Shown: piece after piece, positions 23,892 to 33,357 of the stretch
Position numbering within the stretch: position 1 is the first letter of the stretch
Layout of the letters: every line of letters begins with the position of its first letter
Origin: Bradyrhizobium guangdongense
GTDB lineage: Bacteria > Pseudomonadota > Alphaproteobacteria > Rhizobiales > Xanthobacteraceae
Direction: 5' to 3'
DNA length: 64,000 bases
Assembly: GCF_004114975.1 (NCBI RefSeq)
Contig: NZ_CP030051.1
Location: 4,402,001 to 4,466,000, forward strand
The notes under the pieces: generated by a model
Told to the model about the DNA's origin: nothing
The model's input: only the letters and a program-made list of their open reading frames with translations
Databases searched by the model: none
Position numbers and translations under genes: made by a program

Positions 23892-24332
23892 TCAGCCGGC
23901 GCGAGCCCAAACGTAGCGCGCATCGGGCTCCTTCTCCTCATTCCGCGCTCCGTCGGTCTGCTCGGCCAACGTGAACCCGCGCGCCTCGTAGAAGCGGCGC
24001 GCTGGCGCGTTGCGCTGGAAGGTCCAGAGCTCGAGCCGCTCGTTGGCGCCTTTGGCGACGTTGAGGAGCTCGGTGCCGATGCCGCGGCCATGCTGATCCG
24101 GACGGACGTAGAGCTGCTCGATCCAGCCGTCACGGAAGGCGATGATCCCACCGAGCTCAACGCCGTCGAAATGCCCCCAGACGTGACAGGTTGGAAAGAC
24201 GCGCTCGCGGTAGAACCAGCGATCCTGGTCCGGCGTGTGCAGCCCGACCAGCCACGGCATCGCTTGGTCGAATGCGAGGCGATGAACTTCCGCCGCTGCG
24301 CCCATATCGGGGAGCGCGAGGGGCCTCAGCAT
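23892..24332 (-). CDS. GNAT-family N-acetyltransferase
   Basis: Acetyl-CoA-dependent acyltransferase of unknown substrate, 146 residues. The fold is seen in the N-terminal RPLALPDMGAAAEVHRLAF and in motif A QLYVRPDQHGRGIGTELL, with the pyrophosphate-binding R/Q-x-x-G-x-G/A signature. NAPARRFYEARGFTLAEQTDG forms the last strand-helix. Its start overlaps the stop of the NAD(P)HX repair gene by one base, so the two are translated from one message. Confidence 0.9.
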   Translation of the reverse strand: MLRPLALPDMGAAAEVHRLAFDQAMPWLVGLHTPDQDRWFYRERVFPTCHVWGHFDGVELGGIIAFRDGWIEQLYVRPDQHGRGIGTELLNVAKGANERLELWTFQRNAPARRFYEARGFTLAEQTDGARNEEKEPDARYVWARAG

Positions 24333-25831
24333 CAGTACTCGATCCCGAGAGCGTTATAGATCCGCCGGTGCACGGCCGGCAGCGTCTCGGTGAGATCCTC
24401 CGCGATCAGCCCCGGCCCAGCTTCGCTCGCGGCCTCGCCGTGCATCCAGACGCCAATGCTGGCAGCTTCGAATGCCGGAACACCCTGCGCCAAGAGCCCG
24501 GCGATGATCCCGGCAAGCACATCGCCGGCGCCAGCGGTCGCAAGCCAGGGCGGCGCATTGGCGGCGATGCTGGCACGGCCGTCAGGAGCAGCAATTGTGG
24601 TGTCCGGCCCCTTCAGCAGCACGACGGCGCCGGAGCGTTCGGCGGCCGCGCGCACGCGCTCCAGCTTCGAGCGGCCTGGCGTTTTGTTGCTGAGGTCGGA
24701 GAACAGGCGCGGAAATTCGCCTTCGTGCGGCGTCAGCACCACGGCATTATCCCGCGAGGACTTGATCGATTCAAACAGCCGCTCCGGCTTGGCGGCAAAG
24801 CTCGTCAGCGCATCGGCATCCAGCACCAGATGCCTCTGCGCAGTGAGCGCGGTGTGGACCATGTCGCAGGTGCGCTCGCCGACGCCGGCCCCCGGGCCGA
24901 TCATGCAGGTGTTGTACCTGATGTCGCCAAGCAGTTCGCCGAACTCGACCGCGGTGTCCACGGGGCGAACCATCACCGCCGTCAGCGCGGCCGCGTTGAT
25001 CGCGAGCGCATCGCGCGGGGTTGCGAGTGTCACGAGGCCCGCACCGGCGCGCAAGCTCCCGCGGGCGGCGAGCCGCGCCGCGCCGGTCGCAGCGGCGTCG
25101 CCCGATACCGCCAGCACATGGCCTCGTGCATATTTGTGTCCGTCGATACGCGGCACAGGAAAGGCCGCGCCCCAGCAATCCGGATCGTTCTCGAAGGTCT
25201 GCGGCGCGATCTCCTCGAGCACCTGCGCATCGATGCCGATGTCGGCGACGCGCACGCGACCGCAATGCATTCGCCCGGGCAGCAGCAAATGCGCGGGCTT
25301 CTTGCGGAAGAAGGTGACGGTCTCCTCGGCATTGACCGCCACCCCCATGACGGCCGCGCTGGTCCCGTTGATGCCGCTCGGCAAATCGACGGCCAGCACC
25401 GGGGCACCGTTGGCATTGATCGCCTCGATCATCGCGCGCGCCTCGCCGTCGACGCTGCGGCTAAGGCCCGCGCCGAACAGCGCATCGATGATCAGCGCGG
25501 GTCTTCCGATCGCCTGCGGATTGAACGGCAGCACAGGATGCTTCCAGCCGCGCGCGGCCGACGCCGCATCGCCCTGCAGCTGATCGCGCTCGCACATCAG
25601 GATCACCGAGACCTCGCGCCCTTGCGCGGCAAGCTCGGCGGCTGCGACAAAACCGTCACCGCCGTTATTGCCGGGGCCGGCGACGATCAGGATCGGCCCC
25701 TCCTCCACCAGCGCGCTGGCGGCTTCCGCGACCGCTTGGCCGGCACTCAGCATCAGCTTGAAGCCGGGCGTGCCGGCCGTGATGCTGAGTTGATCAGCCC
25801 GCTGCATCTCGGCGGTGGTTAGAACTTCCAT
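24332..25831 (-). CDS. nnr: Bifunctional NAD(P)H-hydrate epimerase/dehydratase
   Basis: Repairs hydrated NADH and NADPH: the N-terminal YjeF domain epimerises S/R forms and the C-terminal domain dehydrates them using ADP or ATP. The product is 499 residues from ATG 25831, which follows AGGGAAG; the longer frame to 25897 has no support. The epimerase loop VAGPGNNGGDGFVAAAEL is at about 50. The dehydratase has GPGAGVGERTCDMV, LDADALTSF, LTPHEGEFPRLF, VLLKGPDTTI and the catalytic GAGDVLAGIIAGLLAQG. Both halves look intact. It is the first gene of a pair with a GNAT gene. Confidence 0.96.
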   Translation of the reverse strand: MEVLTTAEMQRADQLSITAGTPGFKLMLSAGQAVAEAASALVEEGPILIVAGPGNNGGDGFVAAAELAAQGREVSVILMCERDQLQGDAASAARGWKHPVLPFNPQAIGRPALIIDALFGAGLSRSVDGEARAMIEAINANGAPVLAVDLPSGINGTSAAVMGVAVNAEETVTFFRKKPAHLLLPGRMHCGRVRVADIGIDAQVLEEIAPQTFENDPDCWGAAFPVPRIDGHKYARGHVLAVSGDAAATGAARLAARGSLRAGAGLVTLATPRDALAINAAALTAVMVRPVDTAVEFGELLGDIRYNTCMIGPGAGVGERTCDMVHTALTAQRHLVLDADALTSFAAKPERLFESIKSSRDNAVVLTPHEGEFPRLFSDLSNKTPGRSKLERVRAAAERSGAVVLLKGPDTTIAAPDGRASIAANAPPWLATAGAGDVLAGIIAGLLAQGVPAFEAASIGVWMHGEAASEAGPGLIAEDLTETLPAVHRRIYNALGIEY

Positions 25832-25912
25832 GCCACTTCCCTGGTCCAAACGCCTTTTCAACAGGCACATTCCGTGCCGATCCGGCTTCCGGAACATCTG
25901 ATTGCACAGATA

Positions 25913-25965
25913 TTGAACCGTTTGCCTATTTCGTAGTCTGCGGTATTTTGAGCCGACCGGTTCAA
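25913..25965. repeat. 8-bp inverted repeat upstream of the glnB promoter
   Basis: TTGAACCG at 25913-25920 and CGGTTCAA at 25958-25965 are exact reverse complements, 37 bases apart, in an AT-richer stretch about 60-110 bases upstream of the sigma-54 element. The position fits an enhancer-binding region, but the sequence does not match the usual NtrC site (TGCACC-N4-GGTGCA). Confidence 0.35.
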
Positions 25966-26023
25966 CCTATCAGAGATGCTCGTTAAAAGGCTGATAACGC
26001 TCCAATAATCAGGGCATTTGCAA

Positions 26024-26043
26024 CTTGGCATAGACCCTGCTTT
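26024..26043 (+). promoter_or_regulatory. Sigma-54 promoter of glnB
   Basis: TTGGCATAGACCCTGCTTT has the -24 GG and -12 GC with 10 bases between them, matching the core of the TGGCAC-N5-TTGC consensus. It lies about 170 bases before the glnB start. In rhizobia glnB transcription is known to be NtrC and sigma-54 dependent under nitrogen limitation, which agrees with this site. Confidence 0.7.
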
Positions 26044-26152
26044 CGAGGAAGCCGCTTCGGTTTGTCGTGCTCACTGGCATGTCTGGGTATGGCCGGCCGT
26101 TGTTGCCGGGCGGGTCAGGTCCCGGCATAGCGAAGACAAGATCGTGCGTTAA

Positions 26153-26548
<396 letters not shown>

Positions 26549-26590
26549 GCCGGGTGCTATCCCGCATTTTGCGACACTCTGAAAGAAAAA

Positions 26591-26614
26591 AGGCTGCTTC
26601 GGCGGCCTGATTTC
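26591..26614 (+). terminator. Weak terminator or attenuator between glnB and glnA
   Basis: Stem AGGCTGC/GCGGCCT with a TTCG tetraloop, then GATTTCGTTT. It is 43 bases after the glnB stop. The imperfect T tract suggests partial read-through into glnA. Confidence 0.6.
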
Positions 26615-26698
26615 GTTTGTGCGGTTGCGCCAACTCGCCGAAAGCGAGAACGAATCTGCTCATCTGGAAACCGACCCGCAGAGCCAAAAGGGGTATGC

Positions 26699-28108
26699 AT
26701 GAAGACCGCCAAAGACGTCCTGAAATCAATCAAGGACAACGACGTCAAATACGTCGACCTGCGCTTCACCGATCCGCGCGGCAAGTGGCAGCACGTGACG
26801 TTCGACGTCAGCATGATCGATGAGGACATTTTCGCCGAAGGAACGATGTTCGACGGCTCCTCGATCGCCGGCTGGAAGGCGATCAACGAGTCCGACATGT
26901 GCCTGATGCCCGATCCGGTGACCGCGACGATCGATCCGTTCTTCGCCGAGACCACCATGGTCATCACCTGCGACGTGCTCGAGCCGACCACCGGCGAGCC
27001 CTACAACCGCGACCCCCGCGGCATCGCCAAGAAGGCCGAGGCCATGGTGAAGTCGATGGGCGTCGGTGACAGCGTGTTCGTCGGCCCCGAAGCCGAGTTC
27101 TTCGTGTTCGACGACGTGCGTTATTCGTCCGATCCCTACAGGACCGGTTTCCGCCTCGACTCCTCGGAGCTGCCGATCAACTCCGACACCGAATATGAAG
27201 GCGGCAATCTCGGCCACCGCATCCGCACCAAGGGCGGCTATTTCCCCGTTCCCCCGCAGGACTCCGTGCAGGACATGCGCTCGGAGATGCTCGGCGCCAT
27301 GGCCAAGATGGGCGTCAAGGTCGAGAAGCATCACCATGAGGTCGCTTCCGCCCAGCACGAGCTCGGCATGAAGTTCGACACACTGACGCTGATGGCCGAC
27401 CACATGCAGATCTACAAGTACTGCATCCACCAGGTCGCGCATATCTACGGCAAGACGGCCACCTTCATGCCGAAGCCGGTTTATGGCGACAACGGCTCGG
27501 GCATGCACGTGCACCAGTCGATCTGGAAGGACGGCAAGCCGGTGTTCGCGGGCAACAAGTACGCAGACCTGTCGGAGACCTGCCTCCATTACATCGGCGG
27601 CATCATCAAGCACGCCAAGGCGATCAACGCCTTCACCAACCCGTCGACCAACTCCTACAAGCGTCTGGTCCCCGGCTATGAGGCCCCCGTGCTGCTCGCC
27701 TACTCCGCGCGCAACCGTTCGGCTTCCTGCCGCATCCCCTACACCGCTTCGCCGAAGGCCAAGCGTGTCGAGGTGCGCTTCCCCGATCCGATGGCCAATC
27801 CCTATCTCGGCTTTGCCGCGATGCTGATGGCCGGCCTTGACGGCATCAAGAACAAGATCGATCCGGGTCCGGCGATGGACAAGGATCTCTACGACCTGCC
27901 GAAGGAAGAGCTGAAGCAGATCCCGACCGTCTGCGGTTCGCTTCGCGAGGCGCTGGAGAACCTCGACAAGGACCGCGGCTTCCTCAAGGCCGGCGGCGTG
28001 TTCGACGACGACTTCATCGACGCTTACATCGAGCTGAAGATGACCGAAGTCGCCCGCTTCGAGATGACCCCGCACCCGGTCGAGTTCGAGATGTACTATT
28101 CGGGCTAA
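26699..28108 (+). CDS. glnA: Glutamine synthetase type I
   Basis: Dodecameric enzyme forming glutamine from glutamate, ammonium and ATP, the entry point of nitrogen assimilation. The product is 469 residues with the GSI signatures [66 protein letters not shown] and [18 protein letters not shown]. The adenylylation site is the Tyr in MDKDLYDLP (about 398), so activity control by GlnE/PII is expected. The start at 26699 follows AAAAGGGG. A terminator lies just after the stop. Confidence 0.98.
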   Translation: MKTAKDVLKSIKDNDVKYVDLRFTDPRGKWQHVTFDVSMIDEDIFAEGTMFDGSSIAGWKAINESDMCLMPDPVTATIDPFFAETTMVITCDVLEPTTGEPYNRDPRGIAKKAEAMVKSMGVGDSVFVGPEAEFFVFDDVRYSSDPYRTGFRLDSSELPINSDTEYEGGNLGHRIRTKGGYFPVPPQDSVQDMRSEMLGAMAKMGVKVEKHHHEVASAQHELGMKFDTLTLMADHMQIYKYCIHQVAHIYGKTATFMPKPVYGDNGSGMHVHQSIWKDGKPVFAGNKYADLSETCLHYIGGIIKHAKAINAFTNPSTNSYKRLVPGYEAPVLLAYSARNRSASCRIPYTASPKAKRVEVRFPDPMANPYLGFAAMLMAGLDGIKNKIDPGPAMDKDLYDLPKEELKQIPTVCGSLREALENLDKDRGFLKAGGVFDDDFIDAYIELKMTEVARFEMTPHPVEFEMYYSG

Positions 28109-28133
28109 GTGGCTCGAACGACCATGACACGCG

Positions 28134-28165
28134 AAGGGCGCCCCTTGGGGCGTCCTTTTGTTTTT
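28134..28165 (+). terminator. Terminator downstream of glnA
   Basis: Stem AAGGGCGCCCC pairing with GGGGCGTCCTT, almost no loop, followed by TTTTGTTTTT. It is 25 bases after the glnA stop. Confidence 0.88.
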
Positions 28166-28321
28166 GCGACGATCGCGGGATGAGAGGAGCTGCGACAGCC
28201 CATCACTTTCGTTCTGCATCTGACTCCACTTCGTTCTCAAAGAACGAATCGGAATCGAGAAAATCGGAGCGCAGCAATTCCTACCGATTGGTTTATGCCG
28301 CGAGCACAGTTCGTCGATTAC

Positions 28322-28933
28322 TTACTTGCCGGGAAAATTCACCCCGATCTCCACTACTACTGGAGCCCATTTCGTCAGCGTGGCGTTGTCGGAAGCGACC
28401 TTCACGCCATCGCCCAGCAGCGACTTCGGCGCGCCGGACTTCCTGTCGAAGCGGATCGTCACGGTGCAGCCCCCTTGCATCGGGCGACCGAGCGCGCCGC
28501 CCTTCCAGTCCGTGACGAAGCCGCCATAGTCCCATTCGAAGCCAGCCACCATGAACGGTTTGCCGTTGGCCTTCTGCACGTCGGCGAGGCTCGATCCGAT
28601 GGTGATCCCGCTGACCTTCCAGCGGCTGGCCCTGGCGGTGTCCCGCAAGGTCAAGCCGGAAGCGCGCTTGGCGTTGTCCTCGGAGAAGGAGATCTCGATG
28701 CGGCGGTCCATCGCTTTCGGAAACAGCACGAGTCCCTTGTAGGTCTCACCCTCCGCGCCCGAGAGGTCCTGCATCTCGGCATCGTTGCCGTAGCGCTGCT
28801 TCAGGCTCCGTTCCGTATCATCTGAAGACACCGGCGAAGCGCAGGTGATCGCGCCTTCCTGCGGCGGCGAGGTCTGGGCGAGTGCGGGAGACGCGAGCAG
28901 GACAAGAGCCGTGAGGGCGGCGCTGCGTGACAT
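28322..28933 (-). CDS. Exported protein of unknown function
   Basis: A 203-residue protein starting at ATG 28933 with a clear signal peptide (MSRSAALTALVLLASPALAQ, cleavage after ALA-Q). The longer frame to 28993 places this signal internally and is rejected. The mature part has one Cys near the N-terminus (ITCASPV) and one near the C-terminus (QGGCTVTI), possibly a disulphide. Patches such as SGITIGSSLADVQKANGKPF suggest a periplasmic beta-rich domain. No family name recognised. It stands alone between convergent glnA and a co-directional amidotransferase gene. Confidence 0.8.
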   Translation of the reverse strand: MSRSAALTALVLLASPALAQTSPPQEGAITCASPVSSDDTERSLKQRYGNDAEMQDLSGAEGETYKGLVLFPKAMDRRIEISFSEDNAKRASGLTLRDTARASRWKVSGITIGSSLADVQKANGKPFMVAGFEWDYGGFVTDWKGGALGRPMQGGCTVTIRFDRKSGAPKSLLGDGVKVASDNATLTKWAPVVVEIGVNFPGK

Positions 28934-29031
28934 CGAATTGATTCCAATCAGACGATTCAGTCTGGAGCCTAACGCGCGACGTCCGCTCGGCACAATTCTC
29001 CGACGATGAGGTCAGAACGACGAGGCTTGGC

Positions 29032-29805
29032 CTACGCCGCCGCCCTCTGTTTCGCCACCATCGCCTCGCCAAAAGCCTCGAACAGCTTTCGATTGATCGG
29101 ATTGCGCTGCGGGTCGTATTCGGCATGCCATTGCACGCCAAGCGCGAAGGTCGGGGCCTCCGCGATACGGATCGCCTCGATAGTGCCGTCCTCGGCGACG
29201 CCTTCGATCAGCACGCGCTTGCCGGGATCGAGGATGCCCTGCCCGTGCAGCGAATTCACCCGGATCTTCTCGCAGCCGAGTAGCTTGGCGAATGCGCCGC
29301 CCGGCGTCAGGTCGACGTCATGACGGTCGGCGAACACGACGGTCGGATCGGGATGGATCTCGCCATTCTCGAGCCGGGGCATGCGGTGGTTCATGCGGCC
29401 GGGAATTTCGCGGATCTCGGGGTGCAGCGAGCCGCCGAAGGCGACGTTCATCTCCTGCAGCCCCCGGCAGATGCCGAACAGCGGAATGCCGCGGGACACG
29501 CAGGCGACTGAAAGCGCCAGCGCGACCTCGTCGCGATGGATGTCGTAGGGCTCGTGCTTCTCGCAGGGATCGACGTTGAAGCGGGTCGGATGCACGTTGG
29601 CGCGGGCCCCGGTGAGCACGATGCCGTCGACCGTATCGAGCAGCGCGGCGATGTCGGTGATGTCAGGGGAGCCCGCGAACATCAGCGGCAGGCCGCCGGA
29701 GACCTCAGCCACGGCGCGCAAATTGCGCTCGCCGACCATCTGGACCTGAAATCGATTTTCGACGCGATGGGCGTTCCCGATCACGCCGACGACCGGCTTT
29801 CTCAT
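29032..29805 (-). CDS. Class I glutamine amidotransferase-like hydrolase (PuuD/peptidase C26 type)
   Basis: Gamma-glutamyl hydrolase family; PuuD cleaves gamma-glutamyl-GABA in putrescine breakdown, but members vary. The product is 257 residues; the start follows GGAGGT. The nucleophile Cys113 is in FGICRGLQEMNVAFGGSL and the His-Glu pair is H227/E229 in LGVQWHAEY. RMNHRMPRLE and NSLHGQGI are further family patches. No other polyamine genes are nearby, so the substrate is not assigned. It is transcribed divergently from the AI-2E-type permease. Confidence 0.88.
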   Translation of the reverse strand: MRKPVVGVIGNAHRVENRFQVQMVGERNLRAVAEVSGGLPLMFAGSPDITDIAALLDTVDGIVLTGARANVHPTRFNVDPCEKHEPYDIHRDEVALALSVACVSRGIPLFGICRGLQEMNVAFGGSLHPEIREIPGRMNHRMPRLENGEIHPDPTVVFADRHDVDLTPGGAFAKLLGCEKIRVNSLHGQGILDPGKRVLIEGVAEDGTIEAIRIAEAPTFALGVQWHAEYDPQRNPINRKLFEAFGEAMVAKQRAAA

Positions 29806-30039
29806 CCCGTTCCGACCTCCAGCAAGAAGATTCTCCGAAGATGCCCCTCGAATGGAACAAATTCAACAGAGGGGATCGCGGGACGGCAATGCTATTTTTG
29901 CGCAAATCGGCTTCCAAGGCCCCGCACGCCGGCAGCCTTGACCTCAGACGACCTTAGCGCCTCAATCCGGCGCACGGCCCCGGCTTGATCCCCGCTCAGA
30001 TTTCACGAAAGAGTGCGTCCGACCCGAAAAGGACAAGAT

Positions 30040-31212
30040 GTGACCGCCTCCAGAGATGAACAGCCCCAGACCCGCTCAGATCCGGCCCGGGACGCCGCTC
30101 GAGATGTGCCTCGAGACCTGGCTTGGGCCATTGCCGTCGGCGGCATCGCTGTCGTGCTCTTCACCGGGGCCCTGGTCTTCACCTGGTACTTTGCCGCCAC
30201 CCTGCTCCTGATATTCGCGGGGATGCTGCTCGGCCTCGGGCTCAACGCGCTGACGGGCGCGCTGGGTCGCCACGTCCGGCTGCCACATGCCGTGCGGCTC
30301 GCAATCGTCTGCGCCGCGCTTGCCGCCCTGCTGGCGGGGGCAGCTTATCTCGGCGGCGCAACCATCGCCGAGCAGGCCTCGCTGCTCAGCAACACCATCA
30401 AGTCGCAGATCGGCAATGTAAAGTCCTTCCTGGATAACCACGGGATCGACACAAGCTTCTTCGATTTTGGCAATGGTGCATCTGACGCTGCAGCCAATCC
30501 ATCATCGGCCCCGACGCCTTCGCCGGCGACGCCCCCGCGCGGTCCCTTGCCCGGTGCTGACGCGCTGGCCTCCAGCGGAGGAGCGATCGTGAGCCAGACC
30601 TTCAAGCTGCTGCTTGGCACCATCCACGGCGTGGGAAACATCTTCATCGTTCTGTTTCTGGGCCTGTCCTTTGCCGCTCAGCCCAGCATCTATCACGATG
30701 GCCTGTTGTTCCTCGCGCCAGCGAAGCATCGCCTCCGTGCGACCCTGATCATCGACCGTATCGGCGAGACGCTGGAACGCTGGTTGATCGCGCAGATCAT
30801 CGTCATGCTCGCGGTCGGCGTGGTGACCTGGATCGGGCTTGCCATCATCGGAATCCCCGGCCCGTTCATTCTGGGGATCCAGGCCGGCCTGCTCGCCTTC
30901 ATCCCGACCGTCGGCGCCATCATCGCCGGCGTCGTCGTGGTGCTGGCGAGCCTTGCCTCCGGCTGGATCCCGGCACTATCGGCGTTGATCCTGTTCCTCG
31001 GCGTGCACGCGATGGAGAGCTATGTGCTGACGCCGCTGCTCCAGCGTCAAGCGCTGGACATCCCGCCGGCCACGCTGTTCGCGTTCCAGATCCTGCTCGG
31101 CGTCGTTTTCGGCATCTGGGGCCTGGCGCTGGCGCTGCCACTCGTCGCCATCGCCAAGGTGATGATCGATCATTTCAAGACGTATGAGGTGCCTCTCGAC
31201 AAGGCGGCCTGA
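30040..31212 (+). CDS. AI-2E family (PerM/YdiK-type) membrane permease
   Basis: Polytopic inner-membrane protein of the family named after the autoinducer-2 exporter TqsA; most members are of unknown substrate. I choose GTG 30040, preceded by AAAAGGA, over GTG 30013, giving 390 residues. Two early hydrophobic hairpins (about 30-100) precede a soluble stretch with an unusual Pro/Ala/Ser segment (SSAPTPSPATPPRGPLPG, about 155-180). Five or so membrane segments follow, including GIPGPFILGIQAGLLAFIPTVG and the family hallmark LFLGVHAMESYVLTPLLQ. Confidence 0.9.
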   Translation: MTASRDEQPQTRSDPARDAARDVPRDLAWAIAVGGIAVVLFTGALVFTWYFAATLLLIFAGMLLGLGLNALTGALGRHVRLPHAVRLAIVCAALAALLAGAAYLGGATIAEQASLLSNTIKSQIGNVKSFLDNHGIDTSFFDFGNGASDAAANPSSAPTPSPATPPRGPLPGADALASSGGAIVSQTFKLLLGTIHGVGNIFIVLFLGLSFAAQPSIYHDGLLFLAPAKHRLRATLIIDRIGETLERWLIAQIIVMLAVGVVTWIGLAIIGIPGPFILGIQAGLLAFIPTVGAIIAGVVVVLASLASGWIPALSALILFLGVHAMESYVLTPLLQRQALDIPPATLFAFQILLGVVFGIWGLALALPLVAIAKVMIDHFKTYEVPLDKAA

Positions 31213-31218
31213 TCGCGA

Positions 31219-31515
31219 TCAGGTCGTCAGCACGGTCTCCGTGTGCTCGACCTCCGGGGGCGCGGCAAAATACTGGCCGACAAGGCCGCGCCATTCGGTG
31301 AAATTCTCGGAGCCGCGGAAATCGACCGTGTGGTTCTCCAGCGTCGCCCATTTCACCATCAGCCGGTAGCGCTGCGGCTTCTCGATCGACTTGTGCAGTT
31401 CGAAACCGTGAAAGCCCTTGGAGCGGCCGAAGGCCGCCTTGGCCTTGGCGACGGCTGCCTCAAAGTCCTTCTCGCTGCCCGGCTTGACGTCGATTTGCGC
31501 GATCTCGGTGATCAT
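31219..31515 (-). CDS. Antibiotic biosynthesis monooxygenase (ABM) domain protein
   Basis: A 98-residue dimeric alpha-beta-barrel protein of the ABM/EthD-like superfamily; possible roles run from quinone oxygenation to haem degradation. Start ATG 31515 follows AAAGGGCGG. The pattern MITEIAQIDVKPGSEKDFEAAVAKA, then GFHGFELHKSIEKPQRYRLMVKW, then ENHTVDFRGSENFTEWRGLVG is typical of the family. It converges with the permease gene, the two stops 6 bases apart. Confidence 0.85.
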   Translation of the reverse strand: MITEIAQIDVKPGSEKDFEAAVAKAKAAFGRSKGFHGFELHKSIEKPQRYRLMVKWATLENHTVDFRGSENFTEWRGLVGQYFAAPPEVEHTETVLTT

Positions 31516-31566
31516 CGGTTTCCGCCCTTTGTTTGATGGCCACATCTAGCGCAGCCGGAAGCAAAG

Positions 31567-31588
31567 AAAAAGGCGTCGAAACGGCGCC
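31567..31588 (-). terminator. Terminator on the minus strand
   Basis: On the minus strand GGCGCC-GTTTC-GACGCC, then TTTTTC. It lies 25 bases after the stop of the small membrane protein gene at 31614-31850, supporting that gene. Confidence 0.7.
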
Positions 31589-31613
31589 CTGCCCGACCGA
31601 AAATGCGGCGCTC

Positions 31614-31850
31614 TCAGGCAAACAGCAGCACGGTGCCCGCGATGACGAGTGCACAACCGACAAACAATACGACCGGCCAGTAGCTGCGCCTTTGCGCGTA
31701 GCGCCCCTGGGCGCGGCGCTCGGCAATGAGAGCCGTCTCGTACTCGTCCGCGGTCGAGAACAGGCAGGCGAAGCCACCGCGCGCCGAAGCGGCGTGGGCT
31801 TCGAGCGACATCAGGGCAGCTTGCGGGTTCTGTCGACGGATCGATTCCAT
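31614..31850 (-). CDS. Small C-terminally anchored membrane protein, unknown
   Basis: A 78-residue frame. The first 50 residues are polar and helical (ADEYETALIAERRAQGRYAQRR). The last 22 (WPVVLFVGCALVIAGTVLLFA) form one transmembrane helix, so it is tail-anchored. A terminator follows on the same strand and the diguanylate cyclase gene lies upstream. The start is uncertain: ATG 31850 lacks a ribosome site, and an internal ATG after residue 13 is possible. No family recognised. Confidence 0.55.
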   Translation of the reverse strand: MESIRRQNPQAALMSLEAHAASARGGFACLFSTADEYETALIAERRAQGRYAQRRSYWPVVLFVGCALVIAGTVLLFA

Positions 31851-31907
31851 GACCGCAATGGTAGGAACCGAATGGTAAACAGAAGATTACCGCGAAGACC
31901 GCTCGCT

Positions 31908-33128
31908 TCAGGCCGTGGCCGGCTGCGTCTTCGGTACACCGATCCGCGCAGCGCTCTGACGGCGCCAGTTCTCCAGCGACAACGGCAGCTCTTCCGCCGC
32001 CTCGACACGGTTACGGCCGCCGCGCTTGGCCTGGTACAGCGCGGTGTCGGCCGAGGCGAGCAGCACCTCGAGCTCGGTACCGGCCGGACCGCCGGCCACG
32101 CCGATGCTGACGGTGGTGTCGACCGGGCCTTCGTCGACCACGACGCCTGACATCTCGAATGCCTCGCGCACGCGCTCAGCGACCAGCACGCCCTCTTCGA
32201 GCGCACACGGCAGCAGCGCGGCGAACTCCTCGCCGCCGATGCGGCCCGACAAGTCCGAGATGCGCAAATTGTTGACGACGACGGTCGAGAACAGCTTCAG
32301 CATCTCGTCGCCGGCGGGATGACCGAAGCGGTCGTTGATCGACTTGAAATGGTCGATGTCGAAGATCATCACGGTGACGGGTCGGCCGCCCTTGGCCTCG
32401 CGATCGATCATTCGCGCGCAGGCTTCCGAGAAGCCGCGGCGGTTGAGCATGCCCGTGAGCGGATCGGTTGACGCCGCGGTGCGGTGCGCGGTGACAGTGC
32501 GCTCGGACACCAGCATGAAGATCACGAAGACGGTGCCGACGGCATAGAGCACGAGCTCGACCGCGAAAACGGTGACCCAGACGCTGGTGGCGAAGCCGGC
32601 GTCGTTCGGGCGCAGAAAGCTGCCGAGCAGGATCGGCAGCATCAACGCGCAGCCGTGCATGACGGGCACGACAAAGGCCGGCCAGCGACGTTGCAGGCTC
32701 TTGCGCCGTTCGACCCAGAGCTCGCCTGCGGTCAGGGCCGCATAGATGGAAACGATGCCGGCGCCGATGATCATGCGCAGCATTGACGCCGTGGGATCGA
32801 GCAGCATCACCGTCGCGACCCACGCGATCGCCCCCAGCACCAGACCGGGCCAGTTCGGCTTGCGACCATGGAAGACGCGCGCCGCATTCCACACCATGCC
32901 GCAAGCGACGAAGCCAACCGCATTCAAGCCAAGTGAGAGGTAGGGGCCGAGCTTGTCGCCCGTCGCGGTCCACAACGCGACGGAGGCGGCGCCGAGCAGA
33001 TAGGCCGTACCCCACCATTTCAGCGCGGGGCTGTTCTCCTGCTTGCCGAAAAACACCATCATGGCGCCGAGCAATGCGGCGACCATGGTGGCGACCAAAT
33101 AGAGCGTGATGCTATCGAGCGACATCAT
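31908..33128 (-). CDS. Membrane-bound diguanylate cyclase (GGDEF)
   Basis: Makes the second messenger c-di-GMP. The 406-residue product has an N-terminal membrane module of about seven hydrophobic segments (1-215), similar in layout to 7TM sensor domains. A GGDEF domain follows: DPLTGMLNRRGFSEA, MIFDIDHFKSINDRFGHPAGDEML, then the active-site GGEEF. A product-inhibition RxxD site (RISD) sits exactly five residues before GGEEF, so both catalysis and feedback inhibition look intact. No EAL or PAS domain is present. The sensed signal is unknown. Confidence 0.93.
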   Translation of the reverse strand: MMSLDSITLYLVATMVAALLGAMMVFFGKQENSPALKWWGTAYLLGAASVALWTATGDKLGPYLSLGLNAVGFVACGMVWNAARVFHGRKPNWPGLVLGAIAWVATVMLLDPTASMLRMIIGAGIVSIYAALTAGELWVERRKSLQRRWPAFVVPVMHGCALMLPILLGSFLRPNDAGFATSVWVTVFAVELVLYAVGTVFVIFMLVSERTVTAHRTAASTDPLTGMLNRRGFSEACARMIDREAKGGRPVTVMIFDIDHFKSINDRFGHPAGDEMLKLFSTVVVNNLRISDLSGRIGGEEFAALLPCALEEGVLVAERVREAFEMSGVVVDEGPVDTTVSIGVAGGPAGTELEVLLASADTALYQAKRGGRNRVEAAEELPLSLENWRRQSAARIGVPKTQPATA

Positions 33129-33285
33129 GTCGGCCCCCTCTTGAACATAGCAGTTACGCGATCGGCCCAGCCGATTTGCGCGCCCTTCCAGCTGCGACGC
33201 TATGTCCGCCGAGTTCCATTCAGGTTTTCACGCGAGCCCAAGTTTTCGGGAAACACGCGCGCAATTTGCATACAAACGAACAACA

Positions 33286-33313
33286 AAAAAGGCGCTGAAA
33301 TCAGCGCCTTTTT
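33286..33313. terminator. Bidirectional terminator after rpsI
   Basis: Perfect 13-bp stem AAAAAGGCGCTGA/TCAGCGCCTTTTT with a 2-base centre. It lies 45 bases after the rpsI stop on the minus strand. Confidence 0.85.
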
Positions 33314-33357
33314 GCATCTCATTGAGGCCGCTTTCGCGGCGAATGTGACCGAAGCGA

